The notes: generated by a model not told the origin, from the sequence alone. 64,000 bases of DNA from Phlebotomus papatasi (GCF_024763615.1 NC_077223.1:74772627-74836626), one strand, 5' to 3'. Counted from the stretch's first letter, positions 14,601 through 25,646 are shown. Numbers and translations are program-made.

Positions 14601-17600
14601 TGTTGTATATTTCTTTTCACCACTTAGTTTTATCTTAACACTGAAAAGCATAACTTTTTTTTAATTCCTTTTTTTGTAAAATACTAGTCCTAATGGTTTT
14701 CTTGTGGTACAGTTTTTTTTTTTTGATGATTTTTCTATGAACTTGGTTTTGTGCTGTCAATTGGGTTTTCTCATGTGAATTATGGAGAAAACTTTGCGGG
14801 TTTTCGCAATCTCTGAGCATGGGATTGATAAGGATTCGCGTGTGTCTTGAAAGAGAAAGATTAATTATGAGATAAAAATTGCATAGCTGGCATTTTAAAT
14901 GGATTGGTCCTCGTGATTTTTAATACGCATGATTTTTTTTGAAAACATTTTTTCCTATTTTTTCTGTTCTTGTCTAACAAAAAAAAAAAGAAGTCACAGA
15001 TAAAAAAATGATAGAAGAAAAAGAAAATGAGATGAGTTTTTTGATAGCAGAATTTTGAGATAAAAAAAGAGGATTTTTTTTTTTAAACTGAAAGATTTAA
15101 TAATTTTCCTGAAGTAAAATCACAAAAGAGAATTCTCTGAAAATTTGTAGAGTTCATCGGGTCAGACGACACTACAGAAGCAATTGTCGGGTGGTGCTGG
15201 TCAAAAGATTGTCGTCAATGGGGCTGGAATAAATACGGATTTGAAGAAGGGGATAATTCAGAAAGTATTGACGGGGAAGGTTGTACTGAAAGGCCAACAG
15301 CAGGATGCTAGCAACGATACGGTCAATGATAATGAAAATGACGAGGGCCAATCCACAACAGATGCTGGCGATGATGGGGGTTCATTTGTCGTCACTCCCG
15401 ATTATATACAGCAAAGTGAGTGTTTTTATCCTCGGGAATTTCGGCATAGCTTTTCTCTACTGGAATTTATCTTTATTTTTTTTTTCTTGCAAAAGTAGTA
15501 TTTAATATACTAACCGAGGGGGCTTACGGGCATTAAAAATCAGTTCAGAGCGGTAAATTTCAAAAATTGACTACACAGAGAACAAAAGAGGTAATTTGGT
15601 GGTCCCAAAGTTTGCAAACCTGTGCTCGTTAAAAGTCGTGTAATATCGGAAATTTTGTGTTGATAATTTTAATGGAAATTACAGATAGCCATACTGGTAA
15701 CACTAATCCCGCTCATTCAAGGTGCCATGATAAATATTTTTGCGCCAAAAAGACATAACAGACATAAAAACTCATATAGAAAAAAATTGTCTTCTTGATA
15801 TCTTTGTCGGAAGATGGATAGCTGTTCACTAAACACCCTTTTACTTGAATCTTACAGAAGTACAAAGAAATTAAATGCAAATATCACTTCAAATGGAAAG
15901 TTCTTAAATCGCGCGCAATTAAACTGTGAGAGAGAGATAGAGACACAAATAACTCACTTGACAAACATCTGGCGGCGCTGCAGTTGAAAAAGTCTCTGAA
16001 ATTCGACGAAAATATTTTCTTCTCTATTTTATCCTTATTAGCAGGTCGTGTCCCTTCTTGTAATATGTACTTTTGCATTTCTTATTAACCAAAATAGTGT
16101 TGTACAAAAGGATTTTTCTCAAACCTATCCTGAATTTTGGGACAGCTCAAAAGAATATGAGTCTTCCAGCTCAAAATTTCATCCCAATTTTTTTGTTGTA
16201 ATATCGACAATTATTCACAATTAACCTAAATAGCTGTATTCAACTAAATTATAAAAAAGGATTTTCTTGTGAAAATGACTTAACTCTAAGGAATTAAACA
16301 ATTTTCACTTTAAAAAAACCTCTCATTTTCTCTACGTGAATTTTCGCGGCATTTCGAAGAATGCCACACAGGCACCACCAAATTCACTTCGGCTTTTCTT
16401 TTAGCTGAGGCCTGTCCCAAAGAGACAAAGACAAGTTTGTAGTGGGAAAGCGTGAAAAGGTTGATTGGTTCCGGTGCCTGATCCCTTTTGACCAAAGGTG
16501 TGACCATTATAGTCAACAAGTTTGTTGATACAAATGTTTTTTTTCTCCCTTGGAAAAGTCTTGACCACTTATTGTCTCCCGTTGTCAACAAGTTGTTTTA
16601 CAAGTCTTTATCTCCCTTCGACAACATCTGAAGTTTTTTGTTTCCAATTGACAAAAGGAGGAAATATCGCATTCTAATTACCAACAAATTTTCAATCCTG
16701 ATGGATATCTTCTTCAGTGGTCTTCAGTGTTTCAGAAGATTCCCATCAGGATCGAAAGTTCTGGGCAAAACCAAAAAAGTGTTTTCATCTTAGAGTGACT
16801 AACCATTTCACTGGCAGTTACGGGATATATCCCTCTCAAAACCAATTGCGCCAATTCATTGTTGACAGAATTACCAACAAATTGGTTGACTCCAAATTGA
16901 ACTCCATGCGTTAACCAACTTTTGTCTACTTTTGGCAGTTCTCGACTTTGAACACGGTCATTTCTATCTGAAAAATTAACGCATTGCTTTGTATTTATTA
17001 TTATACACAGAAAAACATATTTGGTAAAATTTTTCGTAAATGTTTGTGAATTCATATTCGGGACTTTCGAAATGCTTGCAAATCGTGTAACCCACAAACA
17101 AGTGCATTAAAGTTTGTACTTTTTCATAAACATTGTTCGTAAGATGATCACTTAACGAGAATTTTCTATACTTTTACAAACAATTGTTCGTAAATTTCGT
17201 TAATATATTGGAAATGTTCGGAAAATTCTGTCATTTGTTCGTAAAATTTTGTTAGACGAACAAAAATGTAAGAACAAATGTTTGTAAAAGAACAAAAAAT
17301 GTTCGTCAACTGATGATGTTACGAACAAAGTGTGTGAAAAAATGTACAAACTTTTACGAACTTTTTAGTGGCTTATACGCTTTACGATTATTTTGTAAGT
17401 TCTCAGTAGCAATTCACAAACATTTATGAGAATTTATGAAATTAGGGGAAAGTTCCCATGCTTGATACTGTAAAATGATGTCCAAAGTTTGTGATTTTTT
17501 TTCTGATTAACACACAAACCAAAGCGATTCTTCCACTGTGACAGAAAAGTGTCTCACTTATTAGGTTCATAATCCTACCTCAAATAGTTCCTGGAAATCC

Positions 17601-20600
17601 TTAGATTTTCCTCAAGAAGAAAATGGAAATTCAGTGGCGATTTTTATACAAGTTGGGTCTGGGGCCTTCCTGTATAATAATTGATTCGACAATTCGGAGG
17701 CCAATTTCATTGGATACAAAAAATTGCACATCAATATTTTGGCGGAACTCTAATCTATCTGCTTAAATCGCTTGTACGACTGGTTATTAGTTTTAAAATC
17801 ACTTTTATGTAATTTTTCTAAGCCATGTTTTTATGACATTAGGGCACTGACGAAAACAATTTTTTCACTTTGAGTCCATGAAAATGTCACTCTGCAACCT
17901 TAAAATTCAGGCAACAGGGTTGAAGGTTATGTCAATTGTCGATAAAATTAGAGGATTAAAATGTGTGTAATTATGAAAGAATGACATCTAATGATAGAGT
18001 TGCCACAATTAAATTATCATTCATGGACCCTTCTTAAAATATAGGATGGACACAGGTAGAATTTATGAATTTGTCACCACCCACAAAAACAGCGTCCCCA
18101 ATTAAAAATATTTTTACATAAATATTAATACTGATGAATCCTCTATGTGCCTATGATAGTAGTTTTCCTGAACAGCGACATTAATTAAGAAATACTTATG
18201 AAATATCATGTATCGAAATTACAGTTGTGGACCCATTTTTGATTTTTGCTTCCTGAAACTAGGAAAAAAGGGCTAGGATCCTAATTTTTTCAGGAAGTGT
18301 GAGACTTAGGACCAGCTATTAAAATATATTGCTATGAGTCACAACTATTGATTAACACAGGAAAAAAAAGTTATTATTAAGCTTGGACCGTATCAAGCAT
18401 GGGCACTTTCCCCTAGGCTGAAAATAAATTGCCATACAGCTGACTAGATTAGCTTGGCAATCTTGCTCTCTCTTTTTGACTGGCCTATCCTCAATGAAAT
18501 GTAAAACATATTGTAAAACCAAACATGCAACCAGAGAAAAGGTATTTCCACCATTTAGTCCTGGAGGTTGGAATCAACGCTAAGACGGCGGTGGACGCAT
18601 GGGGGGTCTTACTTTGAAAAAGTAATTTAAAATGCTCAGAACATGCAATCAACTTTTAATGCAAACCGGTCATATTTTGAGTTTATGTCATTTGAGAGGC
18701 AAATAGTGGGTTACTTTTTCAAATGAGGCAACAAACTTTTGATTCCTCAAAAATGATCAACTTTTGGAAAACAATTTTTTTTATATGAAATAAAATTATT
18801 TAATTTTTTTTAAATATATAGATAAGATCTACGGATTACAGAAAACTCATTTGCAAAAAGAAAATTTCGAAATGTAATTTTTTCTATCATTTTTTCCACT
18901 TAGTTTCTCAAATATACATTAGGCAACAAACTATTGACATCCACTGTATGTTAGTGTTTCGTGGCTTCGCAATGGAATTCTTGGGTTTGTCGGGTTTCGC
19001 GATGTATTTTTTTGGGTTTTGCAGGTTTTGCGATGGTATTTTTGAGTTTCACGATGCAATTATTAGGTTTCTCGGGTTTTGCAAAGTTTTTCAGGTTTTG
19101 CGATGCAATTTTTGAGTTTCACGATGCAATTATTAGGTTTCTCGGGTTTTGCAAAGTTTTTCAGGTTTTGCGATGGAATTTTTGGGTTTCACGATGCAAT
19201 TATTAGGTTTCTCGGGTTTTGCAGAGTTTTCAGGTTTTGCGATGGAATTTTTGAGTTTCATGATGCAATTATTAGGTTTCTCGGGTTTTGCAAAGTTTTT
19301 CAGGTTTTGCGATGGAATTTTTGGGTTTCACGATGCAATTATTAGGTTTCTCGGGTTTTGCAAAGAGTTTTTCAGGTTTTACGATGGAATTTTTGAGTTT
19401 CACGATGCAATTATTAGGTTTCTCGGGTTTCGCAACGTAATTTTTGAGTTTCTCGAGATTCGTAATGCTATTTTTGGGTTTCTCGGGTTTTACGATGCAA
19501 TTATTAAGTTGATCGGGTTTTGCGATGCAATTTTTAGATTTTTTGGGATTCCTGGTGAATTTCTTGTGTATTTCGTGGTGCATCGCGATTCTTGGATTTT
19601 TCGCGCTTCGCGAAGCAATGTTTGGGTTTCTCAGGTTTTACGATGCAATTTTTGAGTTTTTTGGGTTTCATGATAGAATTTTTGGGTTTCTCGGGTTTCG
19701 CAGAGCGTTACTCAGGCTATTTTTAAGGGTTACTCAATATGAGTCACCCTTTGTGGGCGTGGCTTATTTTTAATGGGAGGCTTGTGCTCATTTCTAGGCT
19801 CAAATAATGCTGGCGATTTTTCCTAAGGCTCTAATGGTTGCAAAAGTACCCCAATATTGTATTTAATTTTCTATATTTAAATTTTAAATATTTTAAATAA
19901 GTTAAAAATCTCCTAATTTCTGAAGGGGAGGGGCGTGGTGTAAAATGTTCATGTGTTAAGTTGATAAAATTCCAGTAGAGTAAAGATGTCTGCGAATTTC
20001 TTTTTTATGATTTTAAGTAACTTTTGTTAATTAATTGTTTTCCTTTGGTTATCCACTCCTGTCTTTTTTTCGGGAATACAAAATAAAATCTTCGAAAAAA
20101 ACCGTTTGACAAAACTTCACAGCTATTAAGAATGCTCTGAAGCAGGAGAATCTCAATCCGGAAATTGAGGAGAAACTCCTCAATTTGCAGCGATATCAGG
20201 AGCGTCAAATGAAGAGTGATACACCCGGACAATCCATACAGCATGCCATTCGGGATGTTTCTCCCTATGAGGACATTCCATCACCTCCGCCACGGAGGAA
20301 AAGACGCTCGAGTATGTCCCAAGATGATGAAGAATGGGTATTAGAAACTCCAAGACGTCGTCCAACGAAAAACAGTACAACTCCTGGATCATCATCTTCT
20401 GAGAAGAAATTTTCAACTGATGGAGCTACAATTAATACAGGGCATCCAGTAACGCCATTTGTAGGGTCCAAGTTGAGGAGTCATCTCAATAGTGAAAATA
20501 AGGCACCGAGTTCGGGAACGGTAACTGTAGATAGAAGTGGCATGAAAACGAGACCAATTCAGAGAAGAGAATTGGTCACAAAACGAGAAATAGAAGTGAA

Positions 20601-23600
20601 GAAGAAACAACATCAGCAGATGCAGGTGAGTTCAAGTGCTCCACAGTGCCTTTTCCAAAGAGAAAATTTGGAAAAGCCATTTCCCACAACCTTTCAGATT
20701 CGTCTGTATCGCCAAAAGGAGTTGCTGAAGAAAGATATTTTGAAGAAGCGTGTGCTGCTGGAAAAGGAACTTCAGATTGAGATTCAGAAGGAGTTGGCTG
20801 TTGAATTGGCAGCTAGAGCCAATCAGGAGAGGTGCAAACAGGAAGAGAGTAAACCTTCTGTTGTACCAAGTCCTGCCAATACCTCAAAGAGAAGGTAAAG
20901 TATTTTGAATAATAATTTATTTCTAGCGGAAATTGTCATCTGTGAGTATTTTATTTTTGGGCAGATCGGCCGGAAATGCTGCTGTTACGAAAAAGTCCAT
21001 TTCGCCAGTACCAGCACCGTCAACCACTTCGTCCAACACACCAAATTCATCTCAAACTCCAGGCACAAGGACAACAAATCGGACAAGGAAGTCAACGGCA
21101 AAGAAGGCAGCAGAACAAGGGCACGGTACGGGTAGTTCAAAGAAGAAGGAGAAACTCTACTGTGTCTGTCGGACACCTTACGATGACACAAAGTAAGTTG
21201 CTCTGTTTAGTTTCTTGTGATGCTTTTTAAAGAAGTTTCTTTCTATCGTGTCGTCCCTAATTTTTTAGCGAGTTTATCATAAAAAGTAGAGAACATCCTG
21301 GGTCTAACTGTGATAACACAGATATTTCATTTTTCATGAGATACTATAAAAAAAACTGAGAAATATTTAGCACTCTCCCTTTACAAATTTACATTCAAGA
21401 TCGTAAAATTATAATGAACATGTACAGATAGGGGAAAGGCTCATAATTTTGTCCAGTTTCTTATTTTGGACACTTTGAGGATAAAATTGGACACTAAAAA
21501 TAAATTGATTAAAATGATGGATTTTTATTCCAATATTTGATGAATAATGAATTCTATCTAAATATTTGTTCTTTTTGGAAGATTTTAACACTAAATACGT
21601 TAAATTTTGAATATGATTTGAGTTAAAATTGCTTTGTTAAAAATTCAGTGTGAGCAATTGCTTACGAGAAATATGACAAAACTTTGTGTTTACTTCAGTC
21701 TTATTTGGCTGTGATGAATTACTAACAATGTTTCTTCGCTTTTTTTGAGTGATATTATTGAACATTCATGGAATATTGTGTTGATTCACGTTAGTGGTGA
21801 TTTGTACATTTGACCTGAAGTGAGATTTGCCTTGTGAATTAGATTTTTCATGTGAAAAATGGAAAATTTCTTAAGACATTCACCAGTGAGGTGATGGTTC
21901 TTATTTTGGACAGGTGTTTTTCCCACGAAATTTCGTGAAGTTTTAGCTTTTATGATGACTAGGTTGGACAAATGCCTGGAGAAACAAATGAGCATCATCT
22001 CTACGAACGATATGTAGCGAGAAATGCCTTGAAAGGCTCCAGGAAAGGCCAGAGAATGAGCGAATCCGCACGTACTTGGAGTACCGAAGTCAAATCACTT
22101 TAATGAATGATATGGAAAGTTTCTGGGCTTCTTGTGACATTCTACGTTACCCTTACATGAACAGGAAGAGGACTTGGTAATATTGGTTCTTGAAATGAAG
22201 AACAATGGGCATCCTTTTGAGGCGGATTAGCTGTCCAAATTGTCCAAATTAATAACCAAGTTGTCCAAAATAAGAATCAAATTCACCTCATTCAATTCAT
22301 TTTTAAACGTATTAAAACTAATTTTAGTAAAAACAAAGACAATAAATAGCTTGCCAAGTTTCTAAACAACCTTTCTGAAAAGAGAGTAACAAAAAAAGTC
22401 AATTAATATTGAAAATATTGCACTTCAAACTTGGAACATCGATGCTTATAAGCAGACTGGTCAAAATTATGAGCCCTTACCCTATATTTAAATCAAAATA
22501 TCTATATATCAAAATAGATAAAAATGAACTTACAGAAAGATGATAGTGGAATATAGACCAGAGGTGACATGATAACTTATTTTCGATACTATCGAATGTC
22601 GATTCTGAAAAATTTAAACGATAGCAGGACTTCCTGTAATTAATATAGATATTTATCAACAATCACATTCTTTTAAGAATGTCATAATGACTGAACGAAA
22701 TTCAATGAAATCTAGTTTCCCTCGATATTTTAGCCTAAATAAGAGATTTACGGTTAAAAAGAAATTTTCCCATCCCTAGGAGTCCTGGAAAACTATGGGT
22801 CATATATGACCCAATCGTCCGTAAAGGTAAAAAAGCACAAAATTTTCCAGACGACTAGTTTACCTGTTTGCTCTGTTATTTTTGAAAGATAAATAACTTG
22901 AATATATTTGTAATAATAAAAAACAATATTTAGAGTACGAGTAAAAATTAAAACGATCAAAAATTAATTTTAAAAAATCTCATTAAATTTTTGGTCTCAA
23001 AGAATCTTGAAGACTGGTACACAAAAACAATAATTTTTATGAAAAAAACGTATTATTGTTCACTTCATTTTTAATTTTTATGATATACATCGAAACAAAT
23101 TGCGCATACTGGTAAGGTAACACAGAGATAAATGTCGCATGCCTCACAAATACAATTGGTCTTATAATCCTTTTTTCTGATAGCACCAGGTGCACCTCAG
23201 TTTTCTTCGAAACATGTTTGATGGTAATGGGTAGGTGCAATATTGCTTGTCTCTGGGAATTTAAGACGTACAGTTGCACATTGCTGTGGATCTGGGAGTT
23301 CTTCCGGAGTTGATGCGTTCTCGATAAAGACTTCAAAGTCCACTTCATCCACGTCTTGTTCCAAATATATTATGTCACTTTCGTTCAGGACAAGATTGTC
23401 GGCATCATCGCTATCTTTCGGGCATAATATGTGGATGATTTCGGGTTCATTGATCATGATTTTTTTCCATTTTTGAAGTCATGTACAAGAGTAAAAAGTT
23501 ATGAATTTACAACATATACGCAGAAGTATCTTATAAATTATCAAAATATAACCTTCCTCTGTCAGTATTGCACTGGGAAATCTCAGCTAATTGATATATC

Positions 23601-25070
23601 ACAAAATATTACACGAATAATTACCTATTTTGCGCACACATAAACAAAAACATGAAACAGTCTAACCTCAAATCTTCGAAAATCCACTAGAGACAGATTC
23701 GGTGTTTTTTACCTTTATGGACGATTGGGTCATATATGACCCATGAAAATTATGAAGCTTTCCTGAAAATACCAATAAACTATAATTTTTACTTTGTTGA
23801 GAAATATTATGTATAGTTATTATAGTTTCTAGTCCCAAGAGGTTTTTGCTTAAAAAAAATTAGAAATATTAAAAATATCAAAATTCAAGCACCAATGTGA
23901 AAATTTGAAAATTCGTCATTTTTGAGCTTAAATATTTTTTATATAGCAAATAGCTGGAGATTTGCAAAAAAATCCTAGAATCCTACATCTTTCTACTTTG
24001 TGACTAGGTACAAACATAAGAAAGAAATAACTTCAGGTAGTCAGGAAAAATTATTTTCTCTATGGGTCACAGGTGACCCAGTCGTCCTTAAAGGGTTAAC
24101 GTAATGTAGCCAAAAAAATCGCGTAGGAAAAAATTACAAATAACTCTTGGAAAATTCACTGGACAATTTTGTTTTCTCTGAATTTAAGGTTCTATGTGGG
24201 CTGTGATTTGTGCAACAATTGGTTCCATGGCGATTGTGTAGGAATCAGCGAGGAGGATTCGAAGAAACTCAATGAATTCATCTGCGGTGAATGCAAACAT
24301 GCCAGAGATACTCAGGAATTGTATTGTCTCTGTAAACAACCTTATGACGAATCACAGTGAGTAGTTTGCTAACTGGTTTCTGGTAGATTTGAGAGACTAA
24401 AAACAAATGATCATTTGCAGATTCTACATTTGCTGTGATAAGTGTCAGGACTGGTTCCACGGCAGATGCGTTGGGATACTCCAGAGTGAGGCAGAATTCA
24501 TTGATGAATATATCTGTCCGAATTGCACAAAAAGTAATGCTGTGAATTTTGCTAATATGAAAACACTTACACCAACCGAGTTTGAGAATTTGAAGAAATT
24601 GATGAAGCAAATTACGGTAAGAAATTGATAGTTAATTGGGGAACTTTAAGTTTGAATTTAAATAAATTTTATTTATTTTTTTTCCACTTTGCAGACACAT
24701 AAAAATGCTTGGCCATTCATGGAGCCTGTTGATCCGCAAGAGGCTCCAGATTATTACAAAGTTATTAAGGATCCTATGGGTAAGTCTCTTAAAATTCATT
24801 TTATTTTCAGTAGTTTATTGCTAATTGAAATATATTTTTCTGCAAACGCAAATGGACAATCCAGATCTTGTAAAAGTTGAGGAACGCATTGATACAAAAT
24901 GGTACACAACATTGTCTCAATTTATTGCTGACATGACGAAAATATTTGATAATTGTCGCTACTACAATCCCAAGGAATCACCTTTTTATAAATGTGCCGA
25001 AAGTTTGGAGGCATTTTTTGTGCAGAAAATTAAATATTTCCGCGAGAATCTAGTTGATAAGGGTGCGTAG
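2683..25070 (+). CDS. E(bx): Nucleosome-remodelling factor subunit NURF301 / Enhancer of bithorax (BPTF orthologue), C-terminal ten exons
   Basis: Large subunit of the ISWI-containing NURF chromatin remodeller; nuclear. Exons read from splice sites and phase: 2683-4317, 7338-7474, 15151-15415, 20123-20625, 20698-20894, 20965-21192, 24189-24356, 24421-24616, 24695-24779, 24865-25070 (stop TAG). Together they give about 1,205 residues in one open frame. Exon 1 here is Gln-rich with a poly-Q run. Exon 4 carries the basic [20 protein letters not shown] block. The C-terminus has two C4HC3 PHD fingers ([17 protein letters not shown] and [17 protein letters not shown]) and a bromodomain (WPFMEPVD, then FDNCRYYNP with the acetyl-lysine-binding Asn). 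The last PHD keeps the Tyr/Tyr/Tyr/Trp aromatic cage that in BPTF reads H3K4me3. The 5' part is outside the window. Every junction used is GT-AG and phase-consistent. The 72-bp intron 20626-20697 has no stop and is a multiple of three, so it could be retained. Confidence 0.95.
3288..3320 (+). repeat. CAG/CAA microsatellite encoding poly-Gln in E(bx)
   Basis: About eleven consecutive Gln codons, mostly CAG with CAA near the 3' end, lie inside the first E(bx) exon of the window. Shorter CAG/CAA runs continue through the exon. The tract is probably length-polymorphic. Confidence 0.9.
4378..5000. mobile_element. TIR element with GGGTCCCGGTCAAAATCC ends
   Basis: The left end GGGTCCCGGTCAAAATCC..GAAAGCC is matched by an inverted right end, ATTTTGGCTTTCGGGATTTTGG near 4970-4992. 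A second member lies at 29459-31282 and shares the interior sequence GTGTCTTGGGAAATT. No transposase is present, so it is non-autonomous. Exact ends and target duplication are not resolved. Confidence 0.55.
5217..5841. mobile_element. TA-flanked MITE (CACTAAG..CTGAGTG)
   Basis: The 625-bp element begins CACTAAGAAAAAAAC and ends TTGTTCTGAGTG, flanked by TA on both sides (5215-5216, 5842-5843). A related copy of the host repeat near 46010-46050 shows the uninterrupted site (GTTATTAGGAATGATTC), which proves the boundaries and the TA target duplication. It is AT-rich with many GAGTT/AACTC motifs and has no transposase. Confidence 0.75.
6607..7165. mobile_element. Truncated TA-type MITE, related to the element at 21431-22482
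   Basis: It starts at a TA with GGGTAAAGGCTCATAATTTT, then contains CTGCTTATAAGCATCGATG and later AAAGCTAAAACTTCACGAAATTTCG. These appear in reverse order and orientation in the fuller copy at 21431-22482. The distal terminal repeat is missing near 7165. Confidence 0.6.
9376..10618. repeat. Tandem array of ~140-147-bp palindromic MITEs joined by TTA triplets
   Basis: Units 9376-9515, 9519-9665, 9669-9815, 9819-9963, 9967-10103, 10107-10529 (interrupted) and a half unit to 10618. Each unit is a hairpin: the outer arm reads GCRCACAATAACTTTTGTTTT and its complement, and the centre is a second palindrome, GAGATGACTAGATCTAGTCAT-like. Every junction has the form GGCA-TTA-TGCC (TAA in one case), and the array is bounded by TTA at both ends. 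This suits TTA-targeting, Harbinger-like MITEs inserted in or recombined at their own target triplet. A two-unit array of the same family lies at 36828-37122. Confidence 0.85.
10150..10424. mobile_element. hAT-like MITE (AGGGGCC family), uninterrupted copy
   Basis: It runs from AGGGGCCTCTCGACATTTC to GGCTTGATGGTCTCCTG and sits inside a unit of the palindromic array. It is near-identical to 43704-44218 once the insertion in that copy is removed. It keeps the empty target ACATATTTCAT at about 10288-10298. Its terminal repeats are slightly decayed compared with the second copy. Confidence 0.7.
10992..11910. mobile_element. TA-flanked MITE (GGGTGGAAT..ATTCCACCC)
   Basis: The 919-bp element has terminal repeats GGGTGGAATcacc / ggttATTCCACCC and TA on each side. 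Motifs resembling TTCTCGCCA and its complement TGGCGAGAA recur internally (for example near 11012, 11028, 11372 and 11646), as transposase-binding subterminal repeats would. No transposase ORF is present. Confidence 0.7.
15611..16414 (+). mobile_element. hAT-type MITE, copy A (8-bp TSD TCCCAAAG)
   Basis: Flanked by TCCCAAAG at 15603-15610 and 16415-16422. Imperfect terminal repeats: CAAACCTGTGCTCGTTAAAAG on the left and CTTTTAGCTGAGGCCTG on the right. Nearly the whole body is the reverse complement of 26362-27152, which has its own different 8-bp duplication. An 8-bp duplication with short TIRs is diagnostic of hAT elements. No transposase is encoded. Confidence 0.8.
17006..17443. mobile_element. 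Decayed foldback MITE (CACAGAAAA family)
   Basis: It begins after TA with CACAGAAAAACATATT and carries the family's TTCGTAAATGTTTGTGAATTC and GTTCGTAA motifs in both orientations. The right terminus CTGTG is not preserved, and the sequence runs directly into the next element at 17445. Better copies are at 28882-29405 and 52524-53255. Confidence 0.6.
17445..18413. mobile_element. TA-flanked MITE (GGGGAAAGT..ACTTTCCCC)
   Basis: The 969-bp element has TIRs GGGGAAAGTTCCCATGCTTG and CAAGCATGGGCACTTTCCCC, flanked by TA. The interior is non-coding. A diverged relative seems to lie at about 47950-48460. Confidence 0.75.
18547..18600 (+). repeat. Retroelement hairpin block, second copy
   Basis: The segment from CCACCATTTAG to GACGGCGGTGGACGCA matches 917-967. 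It shares CTGGAG, GGTTGG, CAACGCT and AGACGGCGGTGG in order. The copy has no TCTA tail, so it is probably an internal fragment. Confidence 0.5.
18960..19735 (+). repeat. 70-bp minisatellite
   Basis: Tandem units built around CACGATGCAATTATTAGG, TCTCGGGTTTTGCAAAG and CAGGTTTTGCGATG. Unit phase points fall at 19051, 19121, 19191, 19260, 19330 and 19402, a 69-72-bp spacing. Degenerate shorter units extend on both sides. The sequence is open in all three forward frames over long stretches, but only because 70 is not a multiple of three and the unit lacks stops. It is not treated as coding. Confidence 0.9.
21431..22482. mobile_element. TA-flanked MITE (GGGGAAAGGCTCATAATTTT ends)
   Basis: The 1,052-bp element has left TIR GGGGAAAGGCTCATAATTTT and right TIR AAAATTATGAGCCCTTACCC, flanked by TA. 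Subterminal motifs TTATTTTGGACA and TTGTCCAAATTAATAACC recur in opposite orientations. A truncated copy is at 6607-7165. Confidence 0.75.
22795..24095. mobile_element. piggyBac-related element(s), TTAA-flanked right end
   Basis: The right end reads GACCCAGTCGTCCTTAAAGGG followed by TTAA (24096-24099). An inverted pair sits inside: GGGTCATATATGACCCAATC at about 22797 and the complementary block at about 23731. The segment 23650-24095 is also found, diverged, at 63240-63680, again ending in TTAA. The left TTAA end is not evident, so the element may be rearranged or nested. Confidence 0.55.
23068..23457 (-). pseudogene. piggyBac-type transposase remnant (N-terminus joined to Cys-rich C-terminus)
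   Basis: One frame reads from Met at 23457: an acidic N-terminal part ([18 protein letters not shown]), then an in-frame TGA, then a Cys-rich end with [16 protein letters not shown] and YHKN before a stop near 23068. The C..C..LC..C..C..YH pattern resembles the cysteine-rich domain that closes piggyBac transposases. The catalytic core is missing, as in internally deleted non-autonomous copies. Neighbouring TTAA-flanked ends support the family. It cannot encode a working enzyme. Confidence 0.55.
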
Positions 25071-25646
25071 AAACGTGTCCCAATTACAATCCCTTTAATA
25101 ATTAATAAGACAAAAAAAAAACAAAACAAAAAGAAATAATTGATAAGCTATCGAAAAGAAATTAAGCAATTTAATTGATATTTTTCAAAAAAAAAATGTA
25201 TAAACAAAGAAAAAAACAAAAAAAAACAAAGTAGAATGAAGTTAAATTTCCAAGTGAGGTACAAACTAAAAAAAAATTACAAATTTGATTAATTTTATGT
25301 ATAAATCCGCGATTTTTCTCTAAAAGAAAAAAAATAACAAATCTTACGATTTTTTCTTTCGGCGAAAATATTGAATGAAATGCTTGATGTAGAAATATTT
25401 CTTAAGATTATTTGAATATTTTAGAATTTTACCAAGATTTCATTTTTTCACTGTGAATTTGTGAAAAAAAACACTTTTTTTAGATATAGACATTACTGTA
25501 GAATAAGTTTTGAATTATATAAATGAATAATTATGGATATTAAAAAGGAATTTTGTGTAAGGAATTTTATGAATTCTTTTGAATTTGAATTGTGTAATAC
25601 AACCTGAGGATTCTTGAGTGAATTTTTCCTAATTACTGTCAGAGAT

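Larger units (their letters stand above)
7475..15150 (+). other. E(bx) intron between window exons 2 and 3 (7.7 kb)
   Basis: It begins GTAAGT at 7475 and ends TTTGTAG at 15150. It contains the palindromic MITE array 9376-10618 (with a hAT MITE inside) and a MITE at 10992-11910. The flanks 7600-9300 and 13000-15100 are very AT-rich with long A and T runs; I see no gene in them. Confidence 0.85.
15416..20122 (+). other. E(bx) intron between window exons 3 and 4 (4.7 kb)
   Basis: It is bounded by GTGAGT at 15416 and CTTCACAG at 20122. It holds a hAT MITE (15611-16414), a decayed foldback element (17006-17443), a TA-type MITE (17445-18413), a retroelement block (18547-18600) and a 70-bp minisatellite (18960-19735). 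I recognise nothing in 16423-17005 apart from local inverted repeats such as TCCTGATGG at 16697 and its complement at 16742. Confidence 0.85.
21193..24188 (+). other. E(bx) intron splitting the first C-terminal PHD finger
   Basis: The 2,996-bp intron starts GTAAGT and ends AATTTAAG. It falls between the LYCVC..DDT half and the FYVGCDLC half of the finger. It contains a MITE (21431-22482) and a piggyBac-related region (about 22795-24095) with transposase remnants on the minus strand. Confidence 0.9.

Noticed and set aside
18961..19655. Overlapping ORFs of up to 168 codons with Phe/Gly-rich repeats
   Set aside because: They arise from the 70-bp minisatellite, which lacks stops in several frames. 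There is no start context, domain or codon bias, and the span lies inside an E(bx) intron.
24854..24864. In-frame ATG near 24852 at the start of the last E(bx) exon
   Set aside because: The acceptor CCAG at 24861-24864 gives the bromodomain join [12 protein letters not shown] with correct phase; the upstream bases belong to the 85-bp intron.
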